Assembly: GCA_025059045.1 (NCBI GenBank)
Contig: JANXEA010000013.1
Span: 97,896 to 161,895, forward strand
Length of the DNA: 64,000 nt
Direction of reading: 5' to 3'
From: Candidatus Bathyarchaeota archaeon
Lineage (GTDB): Archaea > Thermoproteota > Bathyarchaeia > Bathyarchaeales > DTEX01
Part shown: positions 8,792 to 17,524 of the stretch, in pieces
How positions within the stretch are numbered: the first letter of the stretch is position 1
Layout: the number at the start of each line of letters is the position of its first letter
Position numbers and translations under genes: made by a program
Notes under the pieces: model-generated
The model's database searches: none
What the model was told of the DNA's origin: nothing
Seen by the model: the letters and a program-made list of their open reading frames with translations, nothing else

Positions 8792-9619
8792 ATGAAGATT
8801 GGCGCAGGTCTAATCGGATGCGGTTCTATAGGAACAGTTATATCAAGGGCGATAGATGAAGGGAAAGCGGGGAATATTGAGCTGGTTGCTGTTTACGACC
8901 TTATTCAAAAGCATGCTGAAAAGTTGGTGCAGAGTCTTTCAAGGAAGCCAGTAATTGCAAGAAGTGCAGACGAACTCTTCGAGAACATAAACATCCATTT
9001 AATAATTGAGGCGGCCTCGCAGGAAGCTGTGAAACAATATGCATTCAAAGCCGTAGAAAAAGGAAAAGATTTAATGGTTCTTAGCACAGGTGCTCTTCTT
9101 GACGACGAATTCTTAGCGAATCTAACAGATCTTCTTAGAAGAAAAGGAAAGAGATTGTTTATCCCATCGGGAGCAATCGTCGGAGTGGATAATGTAAAAT
9201 CTGCAACAATTGGAAGAGTGCATGAAGTTACACTTATAACTAGAAAACCTCCCATTAGTTTCGAAGGCTCCGCATTCATAGCGAAAAGCAAAATTGACCC
9301 TTCAAAAATCAAGGAGCCGATTGTATTATTTGATGGCTCTGCAAGAGAAGCTGTGAAGCTTTTCCCTCAGAACGTGAACGTTTCGGCCACCTTAAGCTTG
9401 GCTGGAATAGGACCTGACAGAACTAGAGTGAAGATAATAACAGATCCAAACATTAAAGAAATTACACATGAAGTTTACGTGAAAGGTGACTTTGGCGAAT
9501 TTTGGACAAAGACAGTCAATAAACCATTCCCATCGAATCCGAGAACAAGTTATGTTGCCGCGCTTTCCGCAATAGCGGCATTAAAGAGAATAAGTGAGAA
9601 TATAGTCGTCGGGACCTAA
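8792..9619 (+). CDS. nadX: L-aspartate dehydrogenase
   Basis: A 275-residue NAD(P)-dependent oxidoreductase that forms iminoaspartate, the precursor for quinolinate in NAD synthesis. The N-terminal Rossmann motif is GLIGCGSIGTVI. LSTGALLDD, IPSGAIVGVDN and NVNVSATLSLAGIG are typical of the NadX family and its aspartate-binding domain. It is followed 92 bases later by nadC, which supports the pathway assignment. Quinolinate synthase (NadA), needed between the two steps, is not in this window. Confidence 0.92.
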   Translation: MKIGAGLIGCGSIGTVISRAIDEGKAGNIELVAVYDLIQKHAEKLVQSLSRKPVIARSADELFENINIHLIIEAASQEAVKQYAFKAVEKGKDLMVLSTGALLDDEFLANLTDLLRRKGKRLFIPSGAIVGVDNVKSATIGRVHEVTLITRKPPISFEGSAFIAKSKIDPSKIKEPIVLFDGSAREAVKLFPQNVNVSATLSLAGIGPDRTRVKIITDPNIKEITHEVYVKGDFGEFWTKTVNKPFPSNPRTSYVAALSAIAALKRISENIVVGT

Positions 9620-9711
9620 TTCGGCATCCCGCACGCATAGCATCTTCTCACAAGGTTAATATGATTATCTATTTATGATTTTAGTGTGTCTTTGCAAGCG
9701 GAGGTCAGGTT

Positions 9712-10584
9712 TTGAGGATTAGTGAAATATGTTTGGCGCGTAAGTTACAAGAATTTTTGGAGGAGGATATTGGCTTAGGAGACATCACAACAAATGCGGT
9801 GGTTCCTGAAGAAACCCATGTGAGGGCAGAAATAGTGGTCAAAGAGGACGCCGTCATCGCTGGGATTATGGAAGCTAAGGTTCTTCTTCAGATTGCTGGC
9901 TTGGACTTTGTCTTTCATGTGGAGGACGGTGAAGAAGTCAGTTCGGGTAAGGTAATTGCAGAAGTGAAAGGAAACGGTCGCACGGTTTTGTCGATAGAAA
10001 GGACGCTACTAAACATAATGTCACGCATGAGTGGAATCGCAACAATAACTAGGAGGCTTGTTAAGATGCTTCAGGAGGATGGCTTAAATGTTCGGATAGC
10101 TGCTACGAGGAAGACTGCGCCTGGTCTTCGATATTTCGACAAGAGAGCTGTCATGATAGGTGGGGGGGACCCACATCGCTTCAGGCTTGATGATGCTTTC
10201 CTGATTAAAGACAACCATATAGCGGTAGCCGGGTCGATAAGCGAGGCTATGATGAGGCTACGTAAGAATGCAATGTTCTCCAAGAAAATTGAGGTCGAGG
10301 TAAAAACTAGTGAACAAGCTGTGGAAGCTGCGAAGCTTGGAGCTGACATAATAATGATTGATAACATGACCATTGAAGATGCGAGAAAGACCACACAAAC
10401 TTTGGTGAACTTGGGTCTTAGGGATAAGGTTCTGATCGAGATATCGGGCGGCATTAATGAGAATAATCTGCTCGAATATGCAAGACTTGGCCCCGACATC
10501 ATCTCGCTTGGATACATCACCCACTCTGTCAAGTCAGTCGACTTAAGTCTCGAAATTGTCGAGGTTATGCCTGGAAAGAAATGA
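9712..10584 (+). CDS. nadC: nicotinate-nucleotide diphosphorylase (quinolinate phosphoribosyltransferase)
   Basis: A 290-residue enzyme converting quinolinate and PRPP to nicotinate mononucleotide. Family motifs include EEDIGLGDITT at the N-terminus, ATRKTAPGLR for phosphate and quinolinate binding, HRFRLDDAFLIKDNH, and VEVKTSEQAVEA in the barrel. The start is TTG with GGAGGT 7 bases upstream. It lies downstream of nadX in the same direction, and nadE is about 3 kb further on, so this neighbourhood covers three steps of de novo NAD synthesis. Confidence 0.95.
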   Translation: MRISEICLARKLQEFLEEDIGLGDITTNAVVPEETHVRAEIVVKEDAVIAGIMEAKVLLQIAGLDFVFHVEDGEEVSSGKVIAEVKGNGRTVLSIERTLLNIMSRMSGIATITRRLVKMLQEDGLNVRIAATRKTAPGLRYFDKRAVMIGGGDPHRFRLDDAFLIKDNHIAVAGSISEAMMRLRKNAMFSKKIEVEVKTSEQAVEAAKLGADIIMIDNMTIEDARKTTQTLVNLGLRDKVLIEISGGINENNLLEYARLGPDIISLGYITHSVKSVDLSLEIVEVMPGKK

Positions 10585-10589
10585 ATTGG

Positions 10590-11828
10590 TCAGAATCGCG
10601 TAAGAGCTCTTTTAATTGCATCTCGCATCATGTTGACAGAAGCATCTGTCTTCACTCCCTTGCTACTGAAGTGTGTTATAGCCGCTTTAAGGTTGTCCTT
10701 CCGTAATTCTTCAATAACATCATTTGTTTTTGGGACGCTAAGGTTCATCTTATCGCATATCTTATCTATCTCGTAATATGTTGTAGGCGCATCAGCCTCC
10801 TCTTCAAGTTTCGATAATAGTTTTAGAATAATGTTTTTTCCTTTGAGATCACGATTTTCTACTTCATCCCTAACTTTACCGCAGAATTCCTCTTCGCATA
10901 TCCTCCCAATCCAAAGGGGACCCGCAACTCTCATGATTGAACCGCACTCCGGACACTGGAGCCTTAGGGCCTTAAAATGATTCTTTATGACCTCTCGGTG
11001 AAGACAATTAAAGCAGTGAGCGATGAAACCTATTTCATTAAGACTTTTATCTGCATACCTAGCTCCATACCTAGATGTGGCATAGATGCGAATATAGTGG
11101 CCGATTCCATAGCTCAACAGGATTTTTACTCCCACATCATATTTTGCAGCTATCGAAGCAAGGCAGCTGCAGACTAGCCTAACAGCTAATTCGCGAGAGT
11201 ATTCAGTTCTTAAAGGATAGCCGCCGTATCTTCTAAAGGCGGTCTTCGGATAGACACCGCATAAAGTAGCAAGGTCAGTTGCCGTTATAGCAATTATGCC
11301 GCCGTCCCGAAGAGCTCTAATCACAGAGTCAATATATGGGGCAGGTGACCCAAATGGATCTATGTCGACATAATCGAATCTTCTGTGCGGTCCTGAAAAG
11401 CGGGCTAAGAATAAATTTGCATCTTCATTTGAGAGTGATATAAGGTCAGTTTGGGAGTTCAATTTGACATTGAACGTCGCAACCTTAATAGCCTCTGGGT
11501 TAATGTCGTTTAAGAAAACCTTTGCAATACCTCTCACTTCCTTAGCCAAACGTATCCCCCTCACTCCACAGCCAGCAAGAGGCTCCGCTGCCGTGATATT
11601 TCTGTTCAACAACTTCTGGAATACTTGGACAACGGCGACAGCAATATCACGGTTAAGCACCATCGCAGGGTTGTAGAATACTGGAGATTTGGAAGGAGAG
11701 CGAATGTTTGATCTCGCGGATTTTGGAATAAGGATTTTAGCGGCTCCCTCCTCTAAGATGTCAACTGGGAAACCGAAAAGTCTATTGGCCGCGATTAGGG
11801 TTTCTTCATCGAGTTTCAATCTGGTCAC
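10590..11828 (-). CDS. trm1: tRNA (guanine26-N2)-dimethyltransferase Trm1
   Basis: A 412-residue homologue of archaeal Trm1, which dimethylates G26 in many tRNAs. It has the SAM site AEPLAGCGVRGIR, the catalytic DIDPFGSPAPYID and the zinc-type cysteines HCFNCLHRE, LQCPECGS and ICEEEFC. A C-terminal winged-helix-like region follows from about residue 340. The start is GTG with no clear ribosome-binding site, consistent with a leaderless mRNA. It diverges from the next gene across only 39 bases and is convergent with nadC. Confidence 0.95.
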   Translation of the reverse strand: MTRLKLDEETLIAANRLFGFPVDILEEGAAKILIPKSARSNIRSPSKSPVFYNPAMVLNRDIAVAVVQVFQKLLNRNITAAEPLAGCGVRGIRLAKEVRGIAKVFLNDINPEAIKVATFNVKLNSQTDLISLSNEDANLFLARFSGPHRRFDYVDIDPFGSPAPYIDSVIRALRDGGIIAITATDLATLCGVYPKTAFRRYGGYPLRTEYSRELAVRLVCSCLASIAAKYDVGVKILLSYGIGHYIRIYATSRYGARYADKSLNEIGFIAHCFNCLHREVIKNHFKALRLQCPECGSIMRVAGPLWIGRICEEEFCGKVRDEVENRDLKGKNIILKLLSKLEEEADAPTTYYEIDKICDKMNLSVPKTNDVIEELRKDNLKAAITHFSSKGVKTDASVNMMRDAIKRALTRF

Positions 11829-11867
11829 TTCTAAGATCAGATCCGTAAAAATGATTAATGCGGATGT

Positions 11868-12902
11868 TTGAATTATCTTTTTGTAGATATATCAAACCTT
11901 GATAGTCAGTGGGTGTGTGTGGAGCATTTGAAGTTTAAGGAATTCGGCTGGAACAACATCTTTCTTGAAGTGCCTGATGAGATGCGTTTTTCCCGCCAAG
12001 GCGGAAACTCTAAGAATGGAACGTTTGTTTTGGAAGCGGAAAATTATTTTATTGAAGCCAGATGGGAGGAGTTCGACCCAAAGAAAATTCGGCCTCTATC
12101 GGATGTCATAGACGGTCTTGTTGAACAGATGAAGAAGAAATCTAAAAAGAAGGATTTAGAGGTAAAAGTGATGGCCAGAGAGGATACTTTCATAGGAAGA
12201 CATAAAGCGTTATACGCTGTTGTGAGATCCAGCGTTGATGATCGCTTCTACCTTTGGTACTGCGACGACTCATCCAGAATTGTTATATTACGATTCGCCT
12301 TCAAGGCCTTTGATGAAGATAGTAAGCAGATTATCAGGAGAGTTGTTGATTCATTCGATTGCCATGGAGAGAAATCGAACATATGGTCCGTTATGGAGGT
12401 TAGATTCAGCCTTCCCCGATCCTTCCTTTTGACAGATACAAAGGTTTCTGTTGGAAGAGCACACTTTATGTTCACGGATCAGAAACTTTCAGCTTTCACT
12501 GAAAAGACGAGGAAATTGCTCATAGAGTATTTTTCGATGGCGAACTTAGTCTTCAAAGATTCTTATAGAGACCTTGAGAAATGGTTCGCACAGAATTACT
12601 TGAAAGACTTACGCAAGAAACTTGGCGAGGGAAAGGTTGAATTTAAGACAGTGGAATCAAAAAAAATAAAGAGACACAATGTTCTAGTGAAAAAAGCGAT
12701 AAAGTCTTCGGGTATTAGCTCAAGAAAAAGTTCGATTTTGGAAAACCTTACTTGGTATTGTTCTGGATCGAATAGAATATATTCTGTGACGGCAGCGTCA
12801 AGCGTTAAGCGGCCCTTCATATTTAAGAGAGAAATAGATGAAGAAGATTTTAATAAGATGATGGAAGAGTTAATGCTGACTTTCCAGTGTCATCAGGCGT
12901 GA
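11868..12902 (+). CDS. conserved-looking protein of unknown function
   Basis: A 344-residue soluble protein that I do not recognise. The N-terminal half is predicted mixed alpha/beta (FGWNNIFLEVPDEMRFS, then FIEARWEEFDPKKIRPL). There is a lysine-rich stretch KKKSKKKDLEVKVM near residue 95, and the C-terminal part contains helices and a second domain ending FQCHQA. The TTG start at 11868 has no good ribosome-binding site; GTG codons near 11913 are alternatives. It is convergent with, and may be functionally linked to, the PqqD-like gene that follows, but this is only proximity. Confidence 0.6.
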   Translation: MNYLFVDISNLDSQWVCVEHLKFKEFGWNNIFLEVPDEMRFSRQGGNSKNGTFVLEAENYFIEARWEEFDPKKIRPLSDVIDGLVEQMKKKSKKKDLEVKVMAREDTFIGRHKALYAVVRSSVDDRFYLWYCDDSSRIVILRFAFKAFDEDSKQIIRRVVDSFDCHGEKSNIWSVMEVRFSLPRSFLLTDTKVSVGRAHFMFTDQKLSAFTEKTRKLLIEYFSMANLVFKDSYRDLEKWFAQNYLKDLRKKLGEGKVEFKTVESKKIKRHNVLVKKAIKSSGISSRKSSILENLTWYCSGSNRIYSVTAASSVKRPFIFKREIDEEDFNKMMEELMLTFQCHQA

Positions 12903-12939
12903 GCAAGACTAGTGAATTAGCATTATAGATCTAACTGTC

Positions 12940-13428
12940 TCAAAACGGAAATTTTCTCTTGCCCTTCTTCTCAGTTTCTTTCTTGGAAAGCTCCTCTAAA
13001 CGGGCTCGAGTTTCCTCTGGTACAATGAATCCAACAAGCCCCTTTTGAGACAATTGATTAAAATAAGTGTTAAGCGATACTTCCGCTTCACTTAAAAGCA
13101 TCTTATACTTTTCGTTCAAGTATCTTGCAATATCTTCAATGGTGTGTTCCCCATCGCATAGATCCCATACAATAGACCCAACACTATCAAGTTCAATTCG
13201 TCTTTCTTTCGGTGGAGGAGCGAGTGAATCTAGGATTGACCGTCTCTTTTTCCCGCCTGATTTTCCTTCTTCGGGACGCTGAAGTGGAATTATGATGACC
13301 GTATTCCCCTCCTTATTTTTCTCAAACTTAAGCACAGGATTTCGCACTGGTTTCATCTTTAGAAATTCGCTTCTAGGTATCTCGGCTGGCTTAGGTTTCT
13401 TCCTACCTAATAATCTGCCTAGCACCAT
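12940..13428 (-). CDS. PqqD-like protein (peptide-chaperone fold)
   Basis: A 162-residue protein. The segment LDSVGSIVWDLCDGEHTIEDIARYL at about residues 80-104, followed by YFNQLSQKGLVGFI, matches the winged-helix-like PqqD/RRE fold that binds leader peptides for radical SAM maturases. It is preceded by about 70 residues of basic, proline-rich sequence (LLGRKKPKPAEIP, GGKKRRSIL) and has a lysine-rich tail, features not usual in PqqD. No radical SAM maturase or precursor peptide lies directly beside it. Confidence 0.8.
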   Translation of the reverse strand: MVLGRLLGRKKPKPAEIPRSEFLKMKPVRNPVLKFEKNKEGNTVIIIPLQRPEEGKSGGKKRRSILDSLAPPPKERRIELDSVGSIVWDLCDGEHTIEDIARYLNEKYKMLLSEAEVSLNTYFNQLSQKGLVGFIVPEETRARLEELSKKETEKKGKRKFPF

Positions 13429-13558
13429 CTATCTTTCTAAATAGGATATTAGCACCTTAAAAAAGATTATTGAAGCATTGCACATTAAATTCATAAAGGC
13501 TTTTTTAGGAATGTGAACTATCAATAGATGGCCTGTTCTGGGACGAGGTGTTGCTAAT

Positions 13559-14362
13559 TTGGATCAGCTGTGGCAAGACAGGTTAAAGTTTGATGCTGAT
13601 CTGGAGATCAATAAGATATCTGATTTCATCAGAAAGGTAATCGAAAATTCAGGTTCATCTGGAGTAGTTTTAGGTTTGAGTGGCGGAGTAGATAGTGCCT
13701 TGACCGCTGCCCTATGTGCACACGCATTGGGTCCAGAAAATGTTTTAGGAATCATGATGCCCACTGCCTTCACTCCAATAGAAGACATGAAAGATGCTGA
13801 AGAGGTTGCTAGCATGCTTGGAATAAACACCGAGAGAATTGACATAGATGAGATCTTAAAGGCCTTTGTAAGCGCTATCAAGACAGATGTGAGATCCGAA
13901 AGTTTGAAGATTCCAATTGCGAACTTACGGGCGAGGATAAGAATGCTAATCCTCTACTTTTATGCGAATGCCTACAATTACTTGGTTGCGGGAACTGGAG
14001 ATAGAAGCGAGACCCTGATTGGTTATTTCACAAAATATGGGGACGGTGCGGCCGATTTCTTTCCGATCAGACATCTATATAAGACGCAGGTTAGGGAATT
14101 AGCGCGTCATGTTGGCATCCCTAAAAGGATTGCAATGAAGCCTAGTAGTCCCCAGCTCTACCCTGGACACAAGCTGTCTGATGAGCTTCCGCTGGATTAT
14201 GATCAGTTGGATCTGGTACTTATTGGACTTTTCGATCTTAAGCTAACTCCTGAAAGGGTGAGCCAGATGACAAATGTACCATTGTCCATTGTAGAAGAGA
14301 TTCTAGAGCGGCACAGGAGAACTGAGCACAAGCGTAAATCACCAGCAAGTCTAATCGAATAG
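13559..14362 (+). CDS. nadE: NH3-dependent NAD+ synthetase
   Basis: A 267-residue N-type ATP pyrophosphatase that amidates nicotinate adenine dinucleotide. The PP-loop SGGVDSA is at residues 41-47. GTGDRSETLIGYFTKYGDG and PSPQLYPG-type motifs (here PSSPQLYPGH) are those of NadE. No glutaminase domain is present, so it uses free ammonia. The start is TTG with GAGGTG upstream. It completes the NAD branch represented by nadX and nadC and lies 13 bases upstream of the RACo-like gene, so the two are probably co-transcribed. Confidence 0.95.
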   Translation: MDQLWQDRLKFDADLEINKISDFIRKVIENSGSSGVVLGLSGGVDSALTAALCAHALGPENVLGIMMPTAFTPIEDMKDAEEVASMLGINTERIDIDEILKAFVSAIKTDVRSESLKIPIANLRARIRMLILYFYANAYNYLVAGTGDRSETLIGYFTKYGDGAADFFPIRHLYKTQVRELARHVGIPKRIAMKPSSPQLYPGHKLSDELPLDYDQLDLVLIGLFDLKLTPERVSQMTNVPLSIVEEILERHRRTEHKRKSPASLIE

Positions 14363-14375
14363 AGAGGATAGTAAA

Positions 14376-16274
14376 TTGTCCACCTACACCACGGTGATTT
14401 TCCAGCCTTATGGAAAGAGAATCTTAGTATCTGATGAATGCTTAATTATTGAAGCAGCGAGAAAGGCTGGTGTCGGCATATTATCACTTTGTGGAGGCAG
14501 GGGTTTATGTGGAAAATGCAGGGTTATAGTTAGGCAGGGGATAGAAAATCTTTCAATTCCCTCAGAGTCTGAAAAACGAATACTCTGCGATGAAGATTTA
14601 AAGGATGGATGTAGATTAGCATGCCAGTCTAAAATCATTTCTCAAGGCCAAATCGTTATAGAGGTTCCTCGAGAAAGTCAAATTGAGCAACAAAAATTGC
14701 TTCTTCTAGGAATTGAAAGAGCAGTAAAAATTGAGCCTGTCGTCAAAAAAATAACAATAGAAACGGAAAAGCCCTCTCTAGATAATTTGAGGGCAGATGT
14801 TGACAGAGTGATTGACGCTGTAGAAGCAGAAGTAGGCTTCCGCCTTAACATTGACTATAAAGTCTTAAGGAGCATTCCTAGGGTTCTGAGGCTTGGAGAT
14901 TGGATTGCTACACTTACAATCTGGAATGATAAAGAGATAATTGGCGCAGAGCCGGGTTTAAGTAGAAGCCTTTATGGTGTTGCGTTCGACATAGGGACTA
15001 CGAAAATTGTCTGTTTCCTCGTGGATTTGAATAATGGTGAGATTTTGGCCATGAGCTCAATGATGAATCCTCAAATCCCATATGGAGAAGACATCATTTC
15101 AAGAATTCGATACACTTTGGAGCATGATAATGGGTTGGAGACGTTACACAAGTCCCTGATTAGCGGCGTTAATAATCTCATAGAGGAATGTTGCAAAAGT
15201 TATGGAATCTCAGCGGATGAGATAGTGGACATGACCTTCGTTGGCAACACAGCGATGCATCACTTCTTTCTCGGCATCGAAACGCGTTATGTCACATTTA
15301 CACCGTACCCGCCAGCTCTCTCATTTCCAGTTAATGTGAAAGCTAGAGATGTTGGTATCAGAATAAATGAAGGCGCATATGTTCATGCCTTGCCAATTAT
15401 CGCGGGCTTCGTTGGAAGCGATGCAATCGCAGATATCCTTGCGACAGGGATACATGAGTCAGACAAGCTTTCGATGATAATTGATATAGGGACAAACACC
15501 GAGATCATTCTGGGAGATAAGAAAGGACTATGGGCTTGTTCATGTGCTTCTGGACCTGCTTTTGAAGGCGCACACATAAAATATGGGATGAGAGCGTCGA
15601 CAGGCGCGATTGAGCACGTTTGGATAAACCCGGAAAGTCTAGAAGTCGGATATACAGTGATAGGAGGAGAGAAACCTAGAGGATTATGTGGATCGGCAGT
15701 GGTAGACGCTGTTGCGGAGATGCTAAAAGCTGGAATAATAGATAGAACTGGCAGGTACACCGGAACATATACGATTAATAGATTGAGGCGAAAAGATGGG
15801 ATCTCAGAATTCGTGATAGCTGGAGGTGGCGAAACAGCTATCATGAGCGACATAGTAGTTACGCAAGAGGACATAAGAGAGATCCAACTTGCGAAAGCGG
15901 CCATATATGCTGGTGCATCCATCCTAATGAGAAGAATGGGAATAACATTATCGGATATTGAGCAGGTTTATCTTTCCGGAGCATTCGGCAACTATGTTGA
16001 CCCGCAAAACGCGAAGATCATCGGCATGTACCCTGATGTTCCCTTAGAGAAAGTTAAATTTGCAGGTAATACAGCTGGTTCAGGCGCCCGCATGGCTCTT
16101 CTATCCTCTGAGGTTCGACGTGAAGCGGAGAGAATTTCACGACGCGTTAAATATGTGGAACTTGGCGCCGATCCCAGTTTTCAGAAAGAATTTCTTGAGG
16201 CGACATACTTGCCGCACCATGAGATTGAACGCTTCCCAAACGTTACAAAATTGTTAATAGACATGAAAACTTGA
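14376..16274 (+). CDS. corrinoid-protein reductive activator (RACo-like, DUF4445)
   Basis: A 632-residue redox ATPase. Residues 1-95 form a plant-type [2Fe-2S] domain with C39, C45, C48 and C83 (CGGRGLCGKC and CRLAC). The rest is an ASKHA-type fold with FDIGTTKIV, GNTAMHH, IDIGTNTEI and SGAFGNYVDP. Relatives use ATP to reduce inactive Co(II) corrinoids for methyl transfer. No corrinoid protein or methyltransferase is visible in the window, so its partner is elsewhere. The start is TTG, 13 bases after nadE. Confidence 0.9.
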   Translation: MSTYTTVIFQPYGKRILVSDECLIIEAARKAGVGILSLCGGRGLCGKCRVIVRQGIENLSIPSESEKRILCDEDLKDGCRLACQSKIISQGQIVIEVPRESQIEQQKLLLLGIERAVKIEPVVKKITIETEKPSLDNLRADVDRVIDAVEAEVGFRLNIDYKVLRSIPRVLRLGDWIATLTIWNDKEIIGAEPGLSRSLYGVAFDIGTTKIVCFLVDLNNGEILAMSSMMNPQIPYGEDIISRIRYTLEHDNGLETLHKSLISGVNNLIEECCKSYGISADEIVDMTFVGNTAMHHFFLGIETRYVTFTPYPPALSFPVNVKARDVGIRINEGAYVHALPIIAGFVGSDAIADILATGIHESDKLSMIIDIGTNTEIILGDKKGLWACSCASGPAFEGAHIKYGMRASTGAIEHVWINPESLEVGYTVIGGEKPRGLCGSAVVDAVAEMLKAGIIDRTGRYTGTYTINRLRRKDGISEFVIAGGGETAIMSDIVVTQEDIREIQLAKAAIYAGASILMRRMGITLSDIEQVYLSGAFGNYVDPQNAKIIGMYPDVPLEKVKFAGNTAGSGARMALLSSEVRREAERISRRVKYVELGADPSFQKEFLEATYLPHHEIERFPNVTKLLIDMKT

Positions 16275-16340
16275 TTATCTCTGCATACCTTAAATGTTAG
16301 ATATTCATGTTTATTGTTACAAAATTTGGAGGAAGGCTTC

Positions 16341-17510
16341 GTGTGGACATCAAAGAGGATGGAACGCATTAAACCTTCAGGAACAATTGCAATGGCTGAA
16401 AAGTCTCGACAGATGGAACAAAGCGGCGTAAAAGTTTATCACCTAGACATGGGTGAGCCTGACTTTGACACGCCTGAACATATAAAAGAAGCGGCAGTGG
16501 AGGCGCTGAGGAATGGTTTCACCCATTACACATCGAGCCGGGGTATTTTGGAGCTTAGAGAAGCGATATCTGAAGACTTGAAGGCAAGAGGTTTAGAGGC
16601 TGACCCCGCAAAGGAGATTATAGTCACCCCTGGCGGAAAGCATGCAATATACTGTGCATGTCTTGCAACCCTCAATCCAAATGAGGAGGTTCTAGTTCTA
16701 GCACCAACTTGGCCTACGCATTTCCAATGTGTTGAGATGGCGGAGGCGCGACCGATTGAGGTTCCCTGCGGGCAGGACTACAGACTAGACGAAGAGATCT
16801 TGAAAAGTTGTATAACTAAAAAAACGCGGATGATCCTAATAAGCTCGCCCAATAATCCCACAGGCGGATTGTTGGAAATTGGGGATTTAAAGGTGATCGC
16901 AGACCTATCCATAGACTATGATCTCTTGGTTCTTTCTGATGAGATCTACGATAGGATAGTGTATGACGACTTAAAGATAAGGAGCATAGCTTCATTCGAT
17001 GGAATGAAGGATAGGACAATAGTGATAAATGGTTTCAGTAAGACCTATGCAATGACAGGTTGGCGTCTAGGGTATGCCTGCGCGCACAGGGATATTATAG
17101 AGGCAATGGATCGCATACAACAGTCGACGACTACGTGCCCCGCAAGCTTTGTTCAGAAAGCTGGCGTGGCAGCCCTGAAGGGTCCTCAGGATTCTGTTAC
17201 AAGGATGATTAGAGAATATGATTATAGACGCCGTTTCATAGTTGATGTGCTCAATAGTATCCCTGGGGTCCACTGCGTCATGCCCAGAGGTGCCTTCTAC
17301 GTCTTCCCAGACTTTTCACGCCTAAGAATTCCTAGTTACGAACTCTCTAATAGACTGCTCCTTGAGGAAAAAGTTTCAACAACTCCGGGAATCGAATTTG
17401 GAAAGTGCGGAGAGGGTCATATTCGCCTTTCCTATGCGGTTGGGCTAGACGTAATCGGCGAAGCTCTTAAAAGGATTAAAGAATTCGTTATTAGATGCCA
17501 AAAGAATTGA
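16341..17510 (+). CDS. class I/II PLP aminotransferase (aspartate-aminotransferase-like)
   Basis: A 389-residue fold-type I aminotransferase. HLDMGEPDFDTPEHI, SSPNNPTGG, the PLP lysine in INGFSKTYAMTGWR and the C-terminal substrate-binding arginine region GHIRLSYAV are all present. I start it at GTG 16341 because GGAGGAAGG lies 9 bases upstream and the product then begins VWTSKRMERIKPSG, typical of the family; a TTG at 16314 adds nine residues that include the ribosome-binding site. Amino-acid specificity is not certain. Confidence 0.93.
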   Translation: MWTSKRMERIKPSGTIAMAEKSRQMEQSGVKVYHLDMGEPDFDTPEHIKEAAVEALRNGFTHYTSSRGILELREAISEDLKARGLEADPAKEIIVTPGGKHAIYCACLATLNPNEEVLVLAPTWPTHFQCVEMAEARPIEVPCGQDYRLDEEILKSCITKKTRMILISSPNNPTGGLLEIGDLKVIADLSIDYDLLVLSDEIYDRIVYDDLKIRSIASFDGMKDRTIVINGFSKTYAMTGWRLGYACAHRDIIEAMDRIQQSTTTCPASFVQKAGVAALKGPQDSVTRMIREYDYRRRFIVDVLNSIPGVHCVMPRGAFYVFPDFSRLRIPSYELSNRLLLEEKVSTTPGIEFGKCGEGHIRLSYAVGLDVIGEALKRIKEFVIRCQKN

Positions 17511-17524
17511 GAAGTGAGCCAAAA

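Noticed and set aside
15383-15922. 179-codon minus-strand frame inside the RACo-like gene
   Set aside because: It is antisense to a well-conserved protein, and its product is low-complexity with no start signal.
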